A stretch of DNA of 64,000 nt, taken from the NCBI GenBank assembly GCA_009789175.1, contig CP046866.1, positions 1,302,001 to 1,366,000 of the forward strand, given 5' to 3'. The notes under the pieces are model-generated. The model was not told the DNA's origin and did not search any database. It saw nothing but the letters and a program-made list of their open reading frames with translations. This DNA is from Salinibaculum litoreum. Lineage in GTDB: Archaea; Halobacteriota; Halobacteria; Halobacteriales; Haloarculaceae. Positions 39,983 through 48,192 of this stretch are shown here, piece by piece (position 1 is the stretch's first letter; each line of letters begins with the position of its first letter). The position numbers were made by a program, and so were the translations under genes.

Positions 39983-40708
39983 ATGATTTCACTGGACGAG
40001 GCGGTGACGGCGCGCCTCGAATCCCACGGTGAACGGTTCGAGGTACTGGTGGACCCCGATGCGGCGCTGGCTATCAAACGCGGCGAGTTCGACGGCGACC
40101 TGGAGGAAGTCATCGCCGCAGAGGATGTCTTCGAGAACGCATCACGCGGTGACAGGCCGCCGGAGAACGCCCTGGAGGAGGTCTTCGGGACAACAGAGCC
40201 GATGGAGGTAATCCCGGAGGTCGTCGAGCGCGGGGAGATTCAGATCACAGCGGAGCAGCGCCGGGAGATGCAAGAACAGAAACACAAGAGCCTCGTCAAC
40301 CGCATCGCGCGCAACGCGGTCAACCCGCAGATGGACGACGCGCCCCACCCGCCGGAGCGCATCGAGAGCGCCCTGGAGGAGACGGATTTCCGTGTCGACC
40401 CGATGGAACCCGTCGAGAATCAGGTCGACGAGGCACTGGATGCTCTGCGGCCAGTGATTCCGATTCGGTTCGATACTGTCACCGTCGCGGTGCAGGTGCC
40501 AGCGGATTATGCCGGCAGCGCGCAGGCGAAGATTCGACAGTTCGGCGACCTCGAACGCGAGGAGTGGCAACCCGACGGCTCCTGGGTCGGTGTCACGGAG
40601 TTCCCCGCTGGTATGCAAAACGACTTCTATGACCTCGTCAACGAACACACCAGCGGCGAAGCCGAGACACAGATTATCGAGGACGAAGACGACATCAACA
40701 CGCGGTAA
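39983..40708 (+). CDS. sdo1: Ribosome maturation protein SBDS (Sdo1)
   Basis: From the ATG at 39983 the protein has 241 residues and three SBDS domains. An N-terminal FYSH domain has ESHGERFEVLVDPDAALAIK, EEVIAAEDVFENASRGDRPP and EVFGTTEPMEVIPEVVERGE. A central helical domain includes QITAEQRREMQEQKHKSLVN, with NAVNPQMDDAPHPPERIESA. A ferredoxin-like C-terminal domain includes LRPVIPIRFDTVTVAVQVPA. SBDS with EF2-like GTPase releases aIF6 from the 50S subunit. The frame upstream of this ATG overlaps psmA and is noise. Confidence 0.95.
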   Translation: MISLDEAVTARLESHGERFEVLVDPDAALAIKRGEFDGDLEEVIAAEDVFENASRGDRPPENALEEVFGTTEPMEVIPEVVERGEIQITAEQRREMQEQKHKSLVNRIARNAVNPQMDDAPHPPERIESALEETDFRVDPMEPVENQVDEALDALRPVIPIRFDTVTVAVQVPADYAGSAQAKIRQFGDLEREEWQPDGSWVGVTEFPAGMQNDFYDLVNEHTSGEAETQIIEDEDDINTR

Positions 40709-40724
40709 TTGGGTCTCAGAGCGT

Positions 40725-41036
40725 TCAGGCCCGTTTGAATCCGACGAAGAAACCGACAGCGAAGCCACCGCCGACACCGGCGGTCGTGATGAACGTCTCG
40801 ACGAGCGACTGGGCGCTCCCCGCGCCGTCGCGGGCGAGATTTTCGAACGCGCCGCCGAGTTCGCCCCAGTTCACCTGCAGGACGCCGCGTGATTCGAGGA
40901 ACTTGAACAGCATCAACTCCAGTCCGATGATGATAGCGATTATCTTCGCCACTTTCTTCGCTGTGAATCCGATTACTGCCCCGATGAGTGCACTCCCACC
41001 CATCTGGAAGCCAAGTCCGGGGAGGTCGATTGCCAT
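40725..41036 (-). CDS. FUN14-family small membrane protein
   Basis: From the ATG at 41036 (MAIDLPGLGFQMGGSALIGA) the product is about 103 residues; a GTG at 41045 is an alternative. Two or three spans are visible (GGSALIGAVIGFTAKKVAKI, IIAIIIGLELMLFKFLESRG, AGVGGGFAVGFFVGFKRA). The glycine-rich first and last helices and the middle amphipathic linker fit the FUN14 family. Archaeal members are of unknown function. A TATA-like CTTATAGG on the reverse strand near 41056-41063 fits the ATG at 41036. It converges with sdo1. Confidence 0.8.
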   Translation of the reverse strand: MAIDLPGLGFQMGGSALIGAVIGFTAKKVAKIIAIIIGLELMLFKFLESRGVLQVNWGELGGAFENLARDGAGSAQSLVETFITTAGVGGGFAVGFFVGFKRA

Positions 41037-41101
41037 AAGCACCACCTAACTCCGAGCCTATAAGGGTTTTATGCCCCCTACTCGCTGGCGGCAGGCCCGA
41101 A

Positions 41102-41109
41102 TTTATATA
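41102..41109 (+). promoter_or_regulatory. TATA box for hflX
   Basis: TTTATATA lies 26-33 bases upstream of the GTG at 41135, supporting a leaderless hflX mRNA. Confidence 0.55.
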
Positions 41110-41134
41110 CCGTGCCGCGCTAGTTCGCGAGTGA

Positions 41135-42454
41135 GTGACGGAGCGAACTATCACCCCTGAACGGGCGGTCGTTGCAAAGCGTGTCGACAGCGGCGAGGCA
41201 GACACGTCCGAAATCGAAGACCTCGCGCGTGCCGCCGGCTACGCTGTTGTCGAGACGCTGACACAGACACGCACCGAGGACCCAGCCTATCACCTCGGAG
41301 AAGGGAAAGTCGAGCGACTCGGGGGACTGGTCCAGCAAGCCGACGCACGAGCGGTCATCTTCGATAACCAACTGGGCCCGTACCAGACGTTCAACATCGG
41401 GAACAAACTCCCGGAGGACATCCGTGTCATCGACCGGTTCCGGCTCATCCTCGAAATCTTCGGCCAGCGCGCACAGACCCGGAAAGCACAACTCCAGGTC
41501 GAACTGGCCGAATTGCGGTACGAACTGCCGCGGGCGGAAGCGAAAGCCAGCCTCGCAAAGCGTGACGAGCGCCCCGGCTTCATGGGGCTTGGCGAGTACG
41601 ACGAGAGTCGCGAGCGGGACATCAAATCCCGTATCGCCCGTATCCGTGACGAGCTCGAAACCATCGAGCAGACAGAGCAACACCGCCGCGAGCAGCGCCG
41701 GGAGTCAGGCTTCGACCTCGTGGCGATGGCGGGATATACGAACGCGGGTAAGTCGACCCTACTGCGGCGACTGGCTGCCGACCTCGATGTCGACGAGAAC
41801 GACGACCTCCACCCGGACCTCGACACCACTGCAGAGTCCGAGGACCGACTCTTTACGACGCTCGGGACGACCACCCGACAGGCCGACATCGACGCCAGAG
41901 ACGTGTTGTTGACCGACACTGTCGGATTCATTTCAGATTTACCACACTGGCTCGTCGAGTCGTTCAAGTCGACGCTCGACGCCGTCTACCGGGCTGACCT
42001 CGTCTTGCTGGTGGTCGATGTGAGCGAGTCCGTCGAGGAGATGCGCGAGAAACTCGTCACGTGTCACGACACGCTCTATGAGCGCAACGAGGCACCCATC
42101 GTGACGGTGCTGAACAAAATCGACAAGGTCGACGACGAGGAGGTTACCCGCAAGCGTGAGGCGCTGTCGGCGCTGGCACCGGACCCGGCTGTTATCAGTG
42201 CGCGAACGGGCGAACACATCGATTCTCTGCGCGAGCGCATCCATACGGAACTCCCGGACTTCGAACAGGAGCGGCTCGTCCTGCCGATGACGGACGATAC
42301 GATGAGTGTCGTCTCCTGGATTCACGACAACGCCAACGTCCACTCCGTCGACTACGGCGACCAGGTGGTCATCGAGTTCGAGGCGCGACCCTCTGTCGTC
42401 CAGCAGTCCCGTTCGAAAGCGGGCGAGTTGGTCGAAACTGAAGCTTCAGCCTGA
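41135..42454 (+). CDS. hflX: HflX family ribosome-associated GTPase
   Basis: This 439-residue protein begins at a GTG. The HflX N-terminal domain includes ARAAGYAVVETLTQTRTED, YHLGEGKVERLGGLVQQADA, VIFDNQLGPYQTFNIGNKLP and VIDRFRLILEIFGQRAQTRK. A Gly-rich helical segment follows, and then the GTPase domain: G1 GYTNAGKSTLLRRL, G3 LLTDTVGFISDLPHWLVES, G4 TVLNKIDKVDD. HflX binds the 50S subunit and splits or rescues stalled ribosomes. It has its own promoter and is divergent from the FUN14 gene. Confidence 0.94.
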   Translation: MTERTITPERAVVAKRVDSGEADTSEIEDLARAAGYAVVETLTQTRTEDPAYHLGEGKVERLGGLVQQADARAVIFDNQLGPYQTFNIGNKLPEDIRVIDRFRLILEIFGQRAQTRKAQLQVELAELRYELPRAEAKASLAKRDERPGFMGLGEYDESRERDIKSRIARIRDELETIEQTEQHRREQRRESGFDLVAMAGYTNAGKSTLLRRLAADLDVDENDDLHPDLDTTAESEDRLFTTLGTTTRQADIDARDVLLTDTVGFISDLPHWLVESFKSTLDAVYRADLVLLVVDVSESVEEMREKLVTCHDTLYERNEAPIVTVLNKIDKVDDEEVTRKREALSALAPDPAVISARTGEHIDSLRERIHTELPDFEQERLVLPMTDDTMSVVSWIHDNANVHSVDYGDQVVIEFEARPSVVQQSRSKAGELVETEASA

Positions 42455-42458
42455 CCTG

Positions 42459-42737
42459 CTAGTCACAGGCGGCGTGAACAGTCCGGTCGTCGTCTACGGC
42501 GGCTTCGACGGTCCCGTCGCTGGTGACGACAACGGTACAGCCCTCGTACTGAAATCGAACGCAACCGGTTGACTCCACACCGTCTCCCGTCGACGGGAAC
42601 AGTGTATCGAGTGCATCCGGTTCGATCGTGTAATAGAGCGGCGAGAGACCCTCGACCGAAACGTCTCTGGCCGCTGCGACTGCTTCGACAACGCGGACAC
42701 CGAGTGAGTCGGTGTGGTCCGTGCTTCGTGCCATCAC
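42459..42737 (-). CDS. Stand-alone HalOD1 output-domain protein
   Basis: The 92-residue protein consists of a HalOD1 domain. LGVRVVEAVAAARDVSVEGL and SPLYYTIEPDALDTLF are the helix and first strand, and CVRFQYEGCTVVVTSDGTVE is the last part. In larger haloarchaeal proteins this domain is found after sensor modules as an output unit. Here nothing else is attached. The stop lies four bases from the end of hflX (convergent). The start may be 42737 or the next ATG at 42734. Confidence 0.8.
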   Translation of the reverse strand: MMARSTDHTDSLGVRVVEAVAAARDVSVEGLSPLYYTIEPDALDTLFPSTGDGVESTGCVRFQYEGCTVVVTSDGTVEAAVDDDRTVHAACD

Positions 42738-42849
42738 TCAGAGATGGCCGGAGACCCGGCAAAACGGTTGTCGTTTCGAAAACTCACCTTTAGAACCCAC
42801 TTATACCCAAAGTACGTTCGTCCGTGGGCGAACCGCGTGTGTCGTGGGG

Positions 42850-44286
42850 TCAGCTGTCTTCGATAGCCAAGGCCTCCGGAATCGCGTCAAGGAGGTCACT
42901 CGCCATCAAGCCGTTCCCGTACTCGTCGTAGATGATATCGCCGGCGCGACCGTTGACGAACGCTGCGATGCTGGCGGCATCTGTCGGTGCCTGCGTGGCA
43001 GCGAGCGCTCCCGTGATCCCCGCGAGTACGTCACCTGTCCCGCCAACGGTCATGCCGGGATTGCCGGTGCGGCTGACGCGGGTGGTGTCGCCGTCGGAAA
43101 TTACGTCGTAGTGGCCTTTCACGAGGAGCGTGTGTCCCACCTCCGCAGCAAAGTCCGCGACGAGGTCGCGGCGCTCACGCCAGTCGCTGCTCGTCTGTCC
43201 CCCCATATCGATCAGTTCGCCCTGGTGTGGCGTACAGATGAGGTCCGCCGTCGTCTCGATGTCGGGAACGACCGAGAGCGCGTCGGCGTCGACGACTGCG
43301 GTGCCGTCGTAGCTTTCGAGGATGGCGCGAGCAGCGTCGAGCGTATCCTCGTCTTTGCCGAGTCCGGGGCCGACGACGAGCGCGTCGTGTTCGTTGGCGA
43401 ATTCCATGACGGGTCCGACGTGGCCGGGTTCGAACTGCCGGCCCTCCATCGGGCGAACGATGAGGTCCTCGCTGTAGCCCTGAATCTCGTGGGAGACCGA
43501 GGTCGGACAGGTCACTCGAACGAGGTCGGCACCCGCTCGCAACGCGGCCTGGCCCGCGAGGGCAGGTGCGCCGACGTATGGGCCACCCCCGATGACTAGC
43601 ACCTCGCCGTGGTCGCCCTTGTGACTCGCCGGGTCACGCGTGACTCGCTGGAGATCACCGCGCTCGACGAACGCCTCGGCCGCCGCTGGGATGCCGATTT
43701 CCGCGACAGTCACATCGGCGTCGATATCGGCCAGGCCGGGTTTCGTGTCGTGGAAGGTGACGACGTGGTCGGCCTCGACAGCGTTGTCGGCAGCGACACC
43801 CTCGTCGGCATCCAGTCCCGAGGGCACGTCGACCGAGAGAACGGGCGCGTCGGTGCTGTTCATCCGCGCGGCAGCAGTGGCCGTCGGCTCCCGGAGCGCA
43901 CCGGAGATACCGGTGCCGAGCATCGCATCGACCACGAGGTCGGGGTCACCGAGGTCGAGCCCCGACGAGTCACGGACCTCCTCGGTGTCGTACTCGGCAG
44001 TCAAAAGCGCCTCCCAGTTCTCCCGGGCGATGTCGGTCGTAATAGACTCTGCCCGGCCAAGCAGGAGAACCCGGCACTCGAAGTCGTCGAGAAACCGGGC
44101 AGCGACGAAGGCATCGCCGCCGTTGTTGCCCCGGCCACAGACTACCGTGACGCTGTCTCCGGGCTCGGCGATGTCACGGACGCTGCGTGCGATGGCGTTG
44201 CCACTGGATTCCATCAGTTGTTTGCGCGGGACGCCCAGGGCCGCGGCGTTCTCGTCGACGACGGCCATCTCCGAACCGGTAATCAT
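42850..44286 (-). CDS. nnr: Bifunctional NAD(P)H-hydrate epimerase/dehydratase
   Basis: The 478-residue protein fuses two domains. The N-terminal YjeF epimerase domain (residues 1-210) has VTVVCGRGNNGGDAFVAARF, LVVDAMLGTGISGALREPT and LSVDVPSGLDADEG. The C-terminal ADP-dependent dehydratase domain, ribokinase-like, has GEVLVIGGGPYVGAPALAGQ, VVGPGLGKDEDTLDAARAIL, DADALSVVPDIETTADLICT and NPGMTVGGTGDVLAGITGAL. Together they repair damaged NADHX and NADPHX. It lies 46 bases downstream of the nuoH-like gene on the same strand. Confidence 0.95.
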   Translation of the reverse strand: MITGSEMAVVDENAAALGVPRKQLMESSGNAIARSVRDIAEPGDSVTVVCGRGNNGGDAFVAARFLDDFECRVLLLGRAESITTDIARENWEALLTAEYDTEEVRDSSGLDLGDPDLVVDAMLGTGISGALREPTATAAARMNSTDAPVLSVDVPSGLDADEGVAADNAVEADHVVTFHDTKPGLADIDADVTVAEIGIPAAAEAFVERGDLQRVTRDPASHKGDHGEVLVIGGGPYVGAPALAGQAALRAGADLVRVTCPTSVSHEIQGYSEDLIVRPMEGRQFEPGHVGPVMEFANEHDALVVGPGLGKDEDTLDAARAILESYDGTAVVDADALSVVPDIETTADLICTPHQGELIDMGGQTSSDWRERRDLVADFAAEVGHTLLVKGHYDVISDGDTTRVSRTGNPGMTVGGTGDVLAGITGALAATQAPTDAASIAAFVNGRAGDIIYDEYGNGLMASDLLDAIPEALAIEDS

Positions 44287-44332
44287 GGCCGGGCGTACGA
44301 CCGGCGGTGGGATAACTGTGGGGCCTGCCGGC

Positions 44333-45406
44333 CTACACGAACGGGACGAGCACTGCGGTCAACAAGAAGTTGACAAGCGAGAGGACGAGCATCCCTTTCC
44401 AGCCGATTTCGATGAGCTGGTCGATGCGAACGCGGGGTAAGGTTGCCCGCGCCCACTGCGTGAACAGGAATACCGCCCACATCTTTACGAGCAGCCAGAC
44501 AGGACCGGGCAAGACCGGGCCGGCCGGTCCACCGAGGAAGAGCACGGCAACCAGTGCCCCGCCCAGAAAGATGTGAATAAACTCGCTGAGATACAGCAAC
44601 ACGAAATACACCGACGAGTATTCGGTCATGTGGCCGGCGACGATTTCCTGGGGTGCTTCGGGAGTGTCGAATGGGTTGCGCCCGACTTCGGCGAGGTTCG
44701 CGGCCATGAACAACACGAACGCGAATGGGTTGATGAGTGCGTACCACGCGGGAACGACAAGGGGGCCGAGTGTCACCAGCGTGTCCCGCTGGGAGGCAAC
44801 GATATCACCAAGCTGTAGGGTTCCGAAAAACAGGGCCACCGACGCCCCGACGAGAACCAGGGGTATCTCGTAGGCGATGTTCTGGGCGGCAGCGCGCAAT
44901 CCGCCAAGAAGCGAGAACTTGTTGTTCGATGCGTAGCCTGCCATCACGAGCCCCAACGAGGCCATCGAGGCGACGGCGAAGACGAAGACGAGGCCGGTCT
45001 CGGGGTCGGCGAGCTGGATGTCGATGCCCGCAATCGTTCCGAAGGGAATGACTGCAAAGCCGAGCAGTGCCGACGCAGCCATCACGACCGGCGCGAGGTC
45101 GAAGGCGGGTCTGTCCACACCCTCTGGAATGACGAGTTCCTTCGAGAGCATGCGGACGGCGTCGGCAACGATAATGAGCAGGCCGGCCGGACCGTGTCTG
45201 CTCGGGCCGACTTTATCGATGAACGAGGAGTACACGCGGCGTTTCGCCCAGGGTCCGGCGACGGCGGCATTCGCAAGTAGGGCCGAGGCGATGATGACCG
45301 CCGCGACGAGTCCACCGGTGAGACTGCCGGCGACCGTGTCGGGCCCGAGCCCGACCGTTTCGGCGATAGCGTCCGGGAGCGGTGTCGCGAGTACGGGGAA
45401 GGTCAC
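44333..45406 (-). CDS. nuoH: NADH dehydrogenase-type complex I subunit H (isolated)
   Basis: The 357-residue protein has about eight to nine spans and NuoH signatures. RRVYSSFIDKVGPSRHGPAG is the first loop, followed by LLIIVADAVRMLSKELVIPE. AGYASNNKFSLLGGLRAAAQ and NIAYEIPLVLVGASVALFFG form the second conserved loop, EVGRNPFDTPEAPQEIVAGH carries the quinone-site acidic residues, and RATLPRVRIDQLIEIGWK is the end block. NuoH holds the quinone-binding cavity of complex I. No other complex I genes are next to it. Whether it works in the main complex or a hydrogenase-like module is unknown. nnr follows it on the same strand. Confidence 0.9.
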   Translation of the reverse strand: MTFPVLATPLPDAIAETVGLGPDTVAGSLTGGLVAAVIIASALLANAAVAGPWAKRRVYSSFIDKVGPSRHGPAGLLIIVADAVRMLSKELVIPEGVDRPAFDLAPVVMAASALLGFAVIPFGTIAGIDIQLADPETGLVFVFAVASMASLGLVMAGYASNNKFSLLGGLRAAAQNIAYEIPLVLVGASVALFFGTLQLGDIVASQRDTLVTLGPLVVPAWYALINPFAFVLFMAANLAEVGRNPFDTPEAPQEIVAGHMTEYSSVYFVLLYLSEFIHIFLGGALVAVLFLGGPAGPVLPGPVWLLVKMWAVFLFTQWARATLPRVRIDQLIEIGWKGMLVLSLVNFLLTAVLVPFV

Positions 45407-45554
45407 GGCGGGGCACCTCCGACTGTCGATGTAACTGTACGGCGGGCGTCACACCGCTGGGTGATGTGCATACACGGCTATCCGAGCGACAGTTCAGTAG
45501 CTCTGCTGCCCCGGAAGCGAGGCGCGTTTAAGAGAACGGGTGACGGCCAGACAC

Positions 45555-45833
45555 TTACCAGCGGACCCGGAACGGGTCCGCACCCTGTGGCTCCTCGTAG
45601 GTCACTTCGACATCTTCGACTTCGGCGGCGGAACTCCCCTCGTAACAGAAGTCGACCATCGCATCGACGGCGTCCTCGGGGCCTTCGAAGACCGCTTCGA
45701 CGCGACCATCTTCGAGGTTGCGGACCCAGCCGTCGAGGTCACGCTCCTGTGCTTCGTCCCGTGTCGTCGCACGGAAGTACACGCCCTGTACCTTTCCGGA
45801 GACGTACACGTGTGCTCGCGTGCGGTCTGCCAT
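45555..45833 (-). CDS. acyP: Acylphosphatase
   Basis: From the ATG at 45833 the protein has 92 residues, the usual length. [20 protein letters not shown] carries the catalytic Arg (R21) and [17 protein letters not shown] the catalytic Asn (N39). It hydrolyses acyl phosphates such as acetyl phosphate and 1,3-bisphosphoglycerate. A perfect 9-base inverted repeat (45561-45569 with 45573-45581) overlaps the last codons. The preceding frame to 45860 is not needed for the fold. Confidence 0.92.
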   Translation of the reverse strand: MADRTRAHVYVSGKVQGVYFRATTRDEAQERDLDGWVRNLEDGRVEAVFEGPEDAVDAMVDFCYEGSSAAEVEDVEVTYEEPQGADPFRVRW

Positions 45834-46003
45834 AGGTGGCTGTTCATGGGGCTGGCACAAAATGGTACGGTCCGGCAGGTCCCAATTCCCGTGTCATAGT
45901 GAGTACTGCGAGTCTTCACCGCTAGTGCCGCCCACAACCGCGCTGAGAGTCGTTGAAACGGCGTCTTTCGAGACTCTCTGTGAAAACAATCGAGTAATCA
46001 CTA

Positions 46004-46909
46004 TCAGTCCTCGTCCCTGTTCCGCAGATAATGGAAGACGTATGTCTGTGCGTAGCCGGCATACTCGCCGCCGAGTCGCTCTCGAATCGCCCGTGAGGTG
46101 TCCGCGTAGTTCCCGCGGTCACAGTCGGGGTAGTACTCCGAGATGGTTTTGCGTATCCAAGTGTCAAGCGGGACTGCCTCCAGATAGTCGAGCGAGAAAA
46201 GAAGCACGCAGTCAGCAACTTTCTGGCCGACGCCGACGAACTGGGTGAGCTGTTCACGGGCCTCTTCGTAGGGCAGTCCGCGCGCATTTTCGGGGTCTGC
46301 CTCACCGTCTGCGACCATCTCAGCCGAACGCTTGACGTAGGGAGCCCGGTAGCCGAGGCTGAGGTCACGGAGCTTCGCCTCGCTTGCAGCGGCCAGCTGG
46401 TCGGGCGTCGGATAAGCGTGGTAGGTCTCACCGTCGAAGGTAACTGGTGTCCCAAAGGCTTCCCTGAGCGCCTGTTGCATCCCGTGGATGCGGGTGACGT
46501 GCATCTGGGCCGAACAGATGAAGGAAATAAGTGCCCCGAAGGGCGGGTCACGGACGAGTCGCAGTCCCGCGTAGGTGTCATATGCTGCCGCGAGCAGGTC
46601 GTCGTCCGGGGTCCCATCCCGAATAGCCGGCAGGTCGTCGTCCAGCCGCAGCCGCCGGGAAAGCACGTCCGTGGCATCAATCGACGACTCCCACTCCAGA
46701 CGGCCGTCGCGCTGTCGAGTGCGGATGACAACGGGCTCACCGTCGACCCGTGCGGTCGTCACGTACCACGCGCTGCCACCGTACTGGTGGTCGTCCTCGT
46801 AGTCACGGCCGTCCGCCCGCCACCAGAGGTAGGACTGCCCGCTTTCGAGCGTCGACTGGAGGTCGAAACCCCCGGAGAGCGACCCAACGTCAATGGCGCC
46901 AGTGTGCAT
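46004..46909 (-). CDS. ogg: 8-oxoguanine DNA glycosylase (HhH-GPD family)
   Basis: From the ATG at 46909 the product has 301 residues. An N-terminal TBP-like domain (LQSTLESGQSYLWWRADGRD) is followed by the HhH-GPD core: FGALISFICSAQMHVTRIHG, GYRAPYVKRSAEMVADGE, FVGVGQKVADCVLLFSLDYL with the nucleophile K230, and EAVPLDTWIRKTISEYY with D249. This fits the Ogg1-type glycosylase/lyase that removes 8-oxoguanine. The usual S-N-N-N segment in Ogg1 reads C-S-A-Q-M-H here. It diverges from the DUF555 gene, with a short intergenic region of 85 bases. Confidence 0.9.
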   Translation of the reverse strand: MHTGAIDVGSLSGGFDLQSTLESGQSYLWWRADGRDYEDDHQYGGSAWYVTTARVDGEPVVIRTRQRDGRLEWESSIDATDVLSRRLRLDDDLPAIRDGTPDDDLLAAAYDTYAGLRLVRDPPFGALISFICSAQMHVTRIHGMQQALREAFGTPVTFDGETYHAYPTPDQLAAASEAKLRDLSLGYRAPYVKRSAEMVADGEADPENARGLPYEEAREQLTQFVGVGQKVADCVLLFSLDYLEAVPLDTWIRKTISEYYPDCDRGNYADTSRAIRERLGGEYAGYAQTYVFHYLRNRDED

Positions 46910-46994
46910 CGTCCGCACTGAGGAGTGGGGACTCTTCGGGGTTACGGAACGTGGCGGGCTAACCTTCATATTGGACGCCAGTCAAACAACAGGT

Positions 46995-47516
46995 ATGAAC
47001 TGCAGAGTTGTCGTGGAGGCTGCGGTCCCAGTATACGACGTGGAGTCACCGGACGAGGCAGTGCGTATCGCCATCTCGAAGACGGGGGAAATGCTGAATC
47101 CGGACCTGAACTACGTCGAAATCAACATGGGGGAACGAGCCTGCCCGCACTGTGGGGAAGAACAGGAGCCCGCCTTCATCGCCGCCGACGAGAGTCTCGT
47201 CGCTCTGGAACTCGAGATGACGGTGTTCAACGTCGAACGCGAGGAACACGCCGCACGTATCGCCCGGAAGGAAATCGGGCAGCGACTGGAGAATATCCCA
47301 CTGGATGTCCTCGAAATCGAGGAACTCGAGGACGAGAACGAAGAGACAGACGAGAGCGAGGACGAGACCGACACACTCGAAGAAGAAATCCCGACCGAGG
47401 AGACACTCGCATCCGAGAGTGGGGACGAGCAACCCGTCGAGTCAGGAGGGTCGACCGACCGCCGCTCCGACGACGACGAAGTCCTACCGGAGTTCGAGGA
47501 ACTGATTGACGAGTAG
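46995..47516 (+). CDS. DUF555 protein with acidic tail
   Basis: From the ATG at 46995 the protein has 173 residues. Residues 1-108 form a DUF555 domain: MNCRVVVEAAVPVYDVESPD, AISKTGEMLNPDLNYVEINM, RACPHCGEEQEPAFIAADES and LALE-type helices. The C-x-x-C pair may bind zinc. The last ~65 residues are a low-complexity acidic tail (EDENEETDESEDETDTLEEE). DUF555 is archaea-specific; its role is unknown, with ties to translation suggested by distribution only. It stands alone, divergent from ogg. Confidence 0.88.
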   Translation: MNCRVVVEAAVPVYDVESPDEAVRIAISKTGEMLNPDLNYVEINMGERACPHCGEEQEPAFIAADESLVALELEMTVFNVEREEHAARIARKEIGQRLENIPLDVLEIEELEDENEETDESEDETDTLEEEIPTEETLASESGDEQPVESGGSTDRRSDDDEVLPEFEELIDE

Positions 47517-47574
47517 AGACAGCGTCGCCACTGAGTCGTCGAGAGGAGTTATAGGAAGGGACCTCGAAAAACGT

Positions 47575-47811
47575 TCAGTCTGCAGTAGCGGAGACGCGTT
47601 CGGTCTCGTCGCTGGTCATCTCTGAGGTAATGCCATCAGCAATAGCAAAGACAGCCGCTTTGTGGTCCGTTTTCGATTTGTGAATCGATGTCGGCTGTAC
47701 ACCAAGTTCCGCATATTCGTCGTGTTCGACGTTGTTTCCTGTCTCTTCTTCGTAGTGATTCTGTACCTGTGCGAGCAGGCCGTGAAGATGAATGAGCTCC
47801 TGCTTCTTCAT
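47575..47811 (-). CDS. UPF0058 family protein
   Basis: From the ATG at 47811 the product has 78 residues and starts MKKQELIHLHGLLAQVQNHY, followed by YAELGVQPTSIHKSKTDHKA and VFAIADGITSEMTSDETERV. These match the archaeal UPF0058 family, small alpha-helical proteins of unknown role. The earlier ATG at 47823 would add four residues (MQVT) and is less likely. It lies alone; a long intergenic region is upstream. Confidence 0.88.
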   Translation of the reverse strand: MKKQELIHLHGLLAQVQNHYEEETGNNVEHDEYAELGVQPTSIHKSKTDHKAAVFAIADGITSEMTSDETERVSATAD

Positions 47812-48192
47812 GGTCACCTGCACCTAACAACTGGAGGGTTATAGTAGTACCCCGAGACACGTTAACATGATTCTTCCTGAGATGCCACCTCAGACCTTCT
47901 ACTCCCGATGTGGTTGTCTGCAGAAAGACAAACCGAAAACACATAGTGTGAACCCTAAGCTTGATATGGAGGGGTTAGCCAGGACATACCACTATCCGTG
48001 GCGACTAGGTTTGAGATAGTTATCACTTATTTGCATTTTGACACCTGCGGCGCGGTTCCAGCCTTCGAACTGTTCGGGAGCACCCTCGGACGGGCACACG
48101 CTTCGTCGTGAACAGGACGAACGGACATCGCGCAGCTAACGATGCGCAGGTAACGGTCGGCTCGAAAGTCAGGGGGTTTACAGCCAGCGGAG
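47812..48192. other. 381-base intergenic region with hairpins
   Basis: Between the UPF0058 start and the mscS stop there is no recognisable gene. The right half contains two perfect stems with 8-base loops (48102-48121 and 48130-48147), and CCTGCG (48044-48049) is complementary to CGCAGG (48145-48150). The left half is AT-richer and likely carries the UPF0058 promoter. Confidence 0.55.

Noticed and set aside
45561-45581. Perfect 9-base inverted repeat with a 3-base loop near the acyP stop
   Set aside because: It could be a terminator, but it lies inside the last codons and has no T-run after it on the transcribed strand. I treat it as coding sequence by default.
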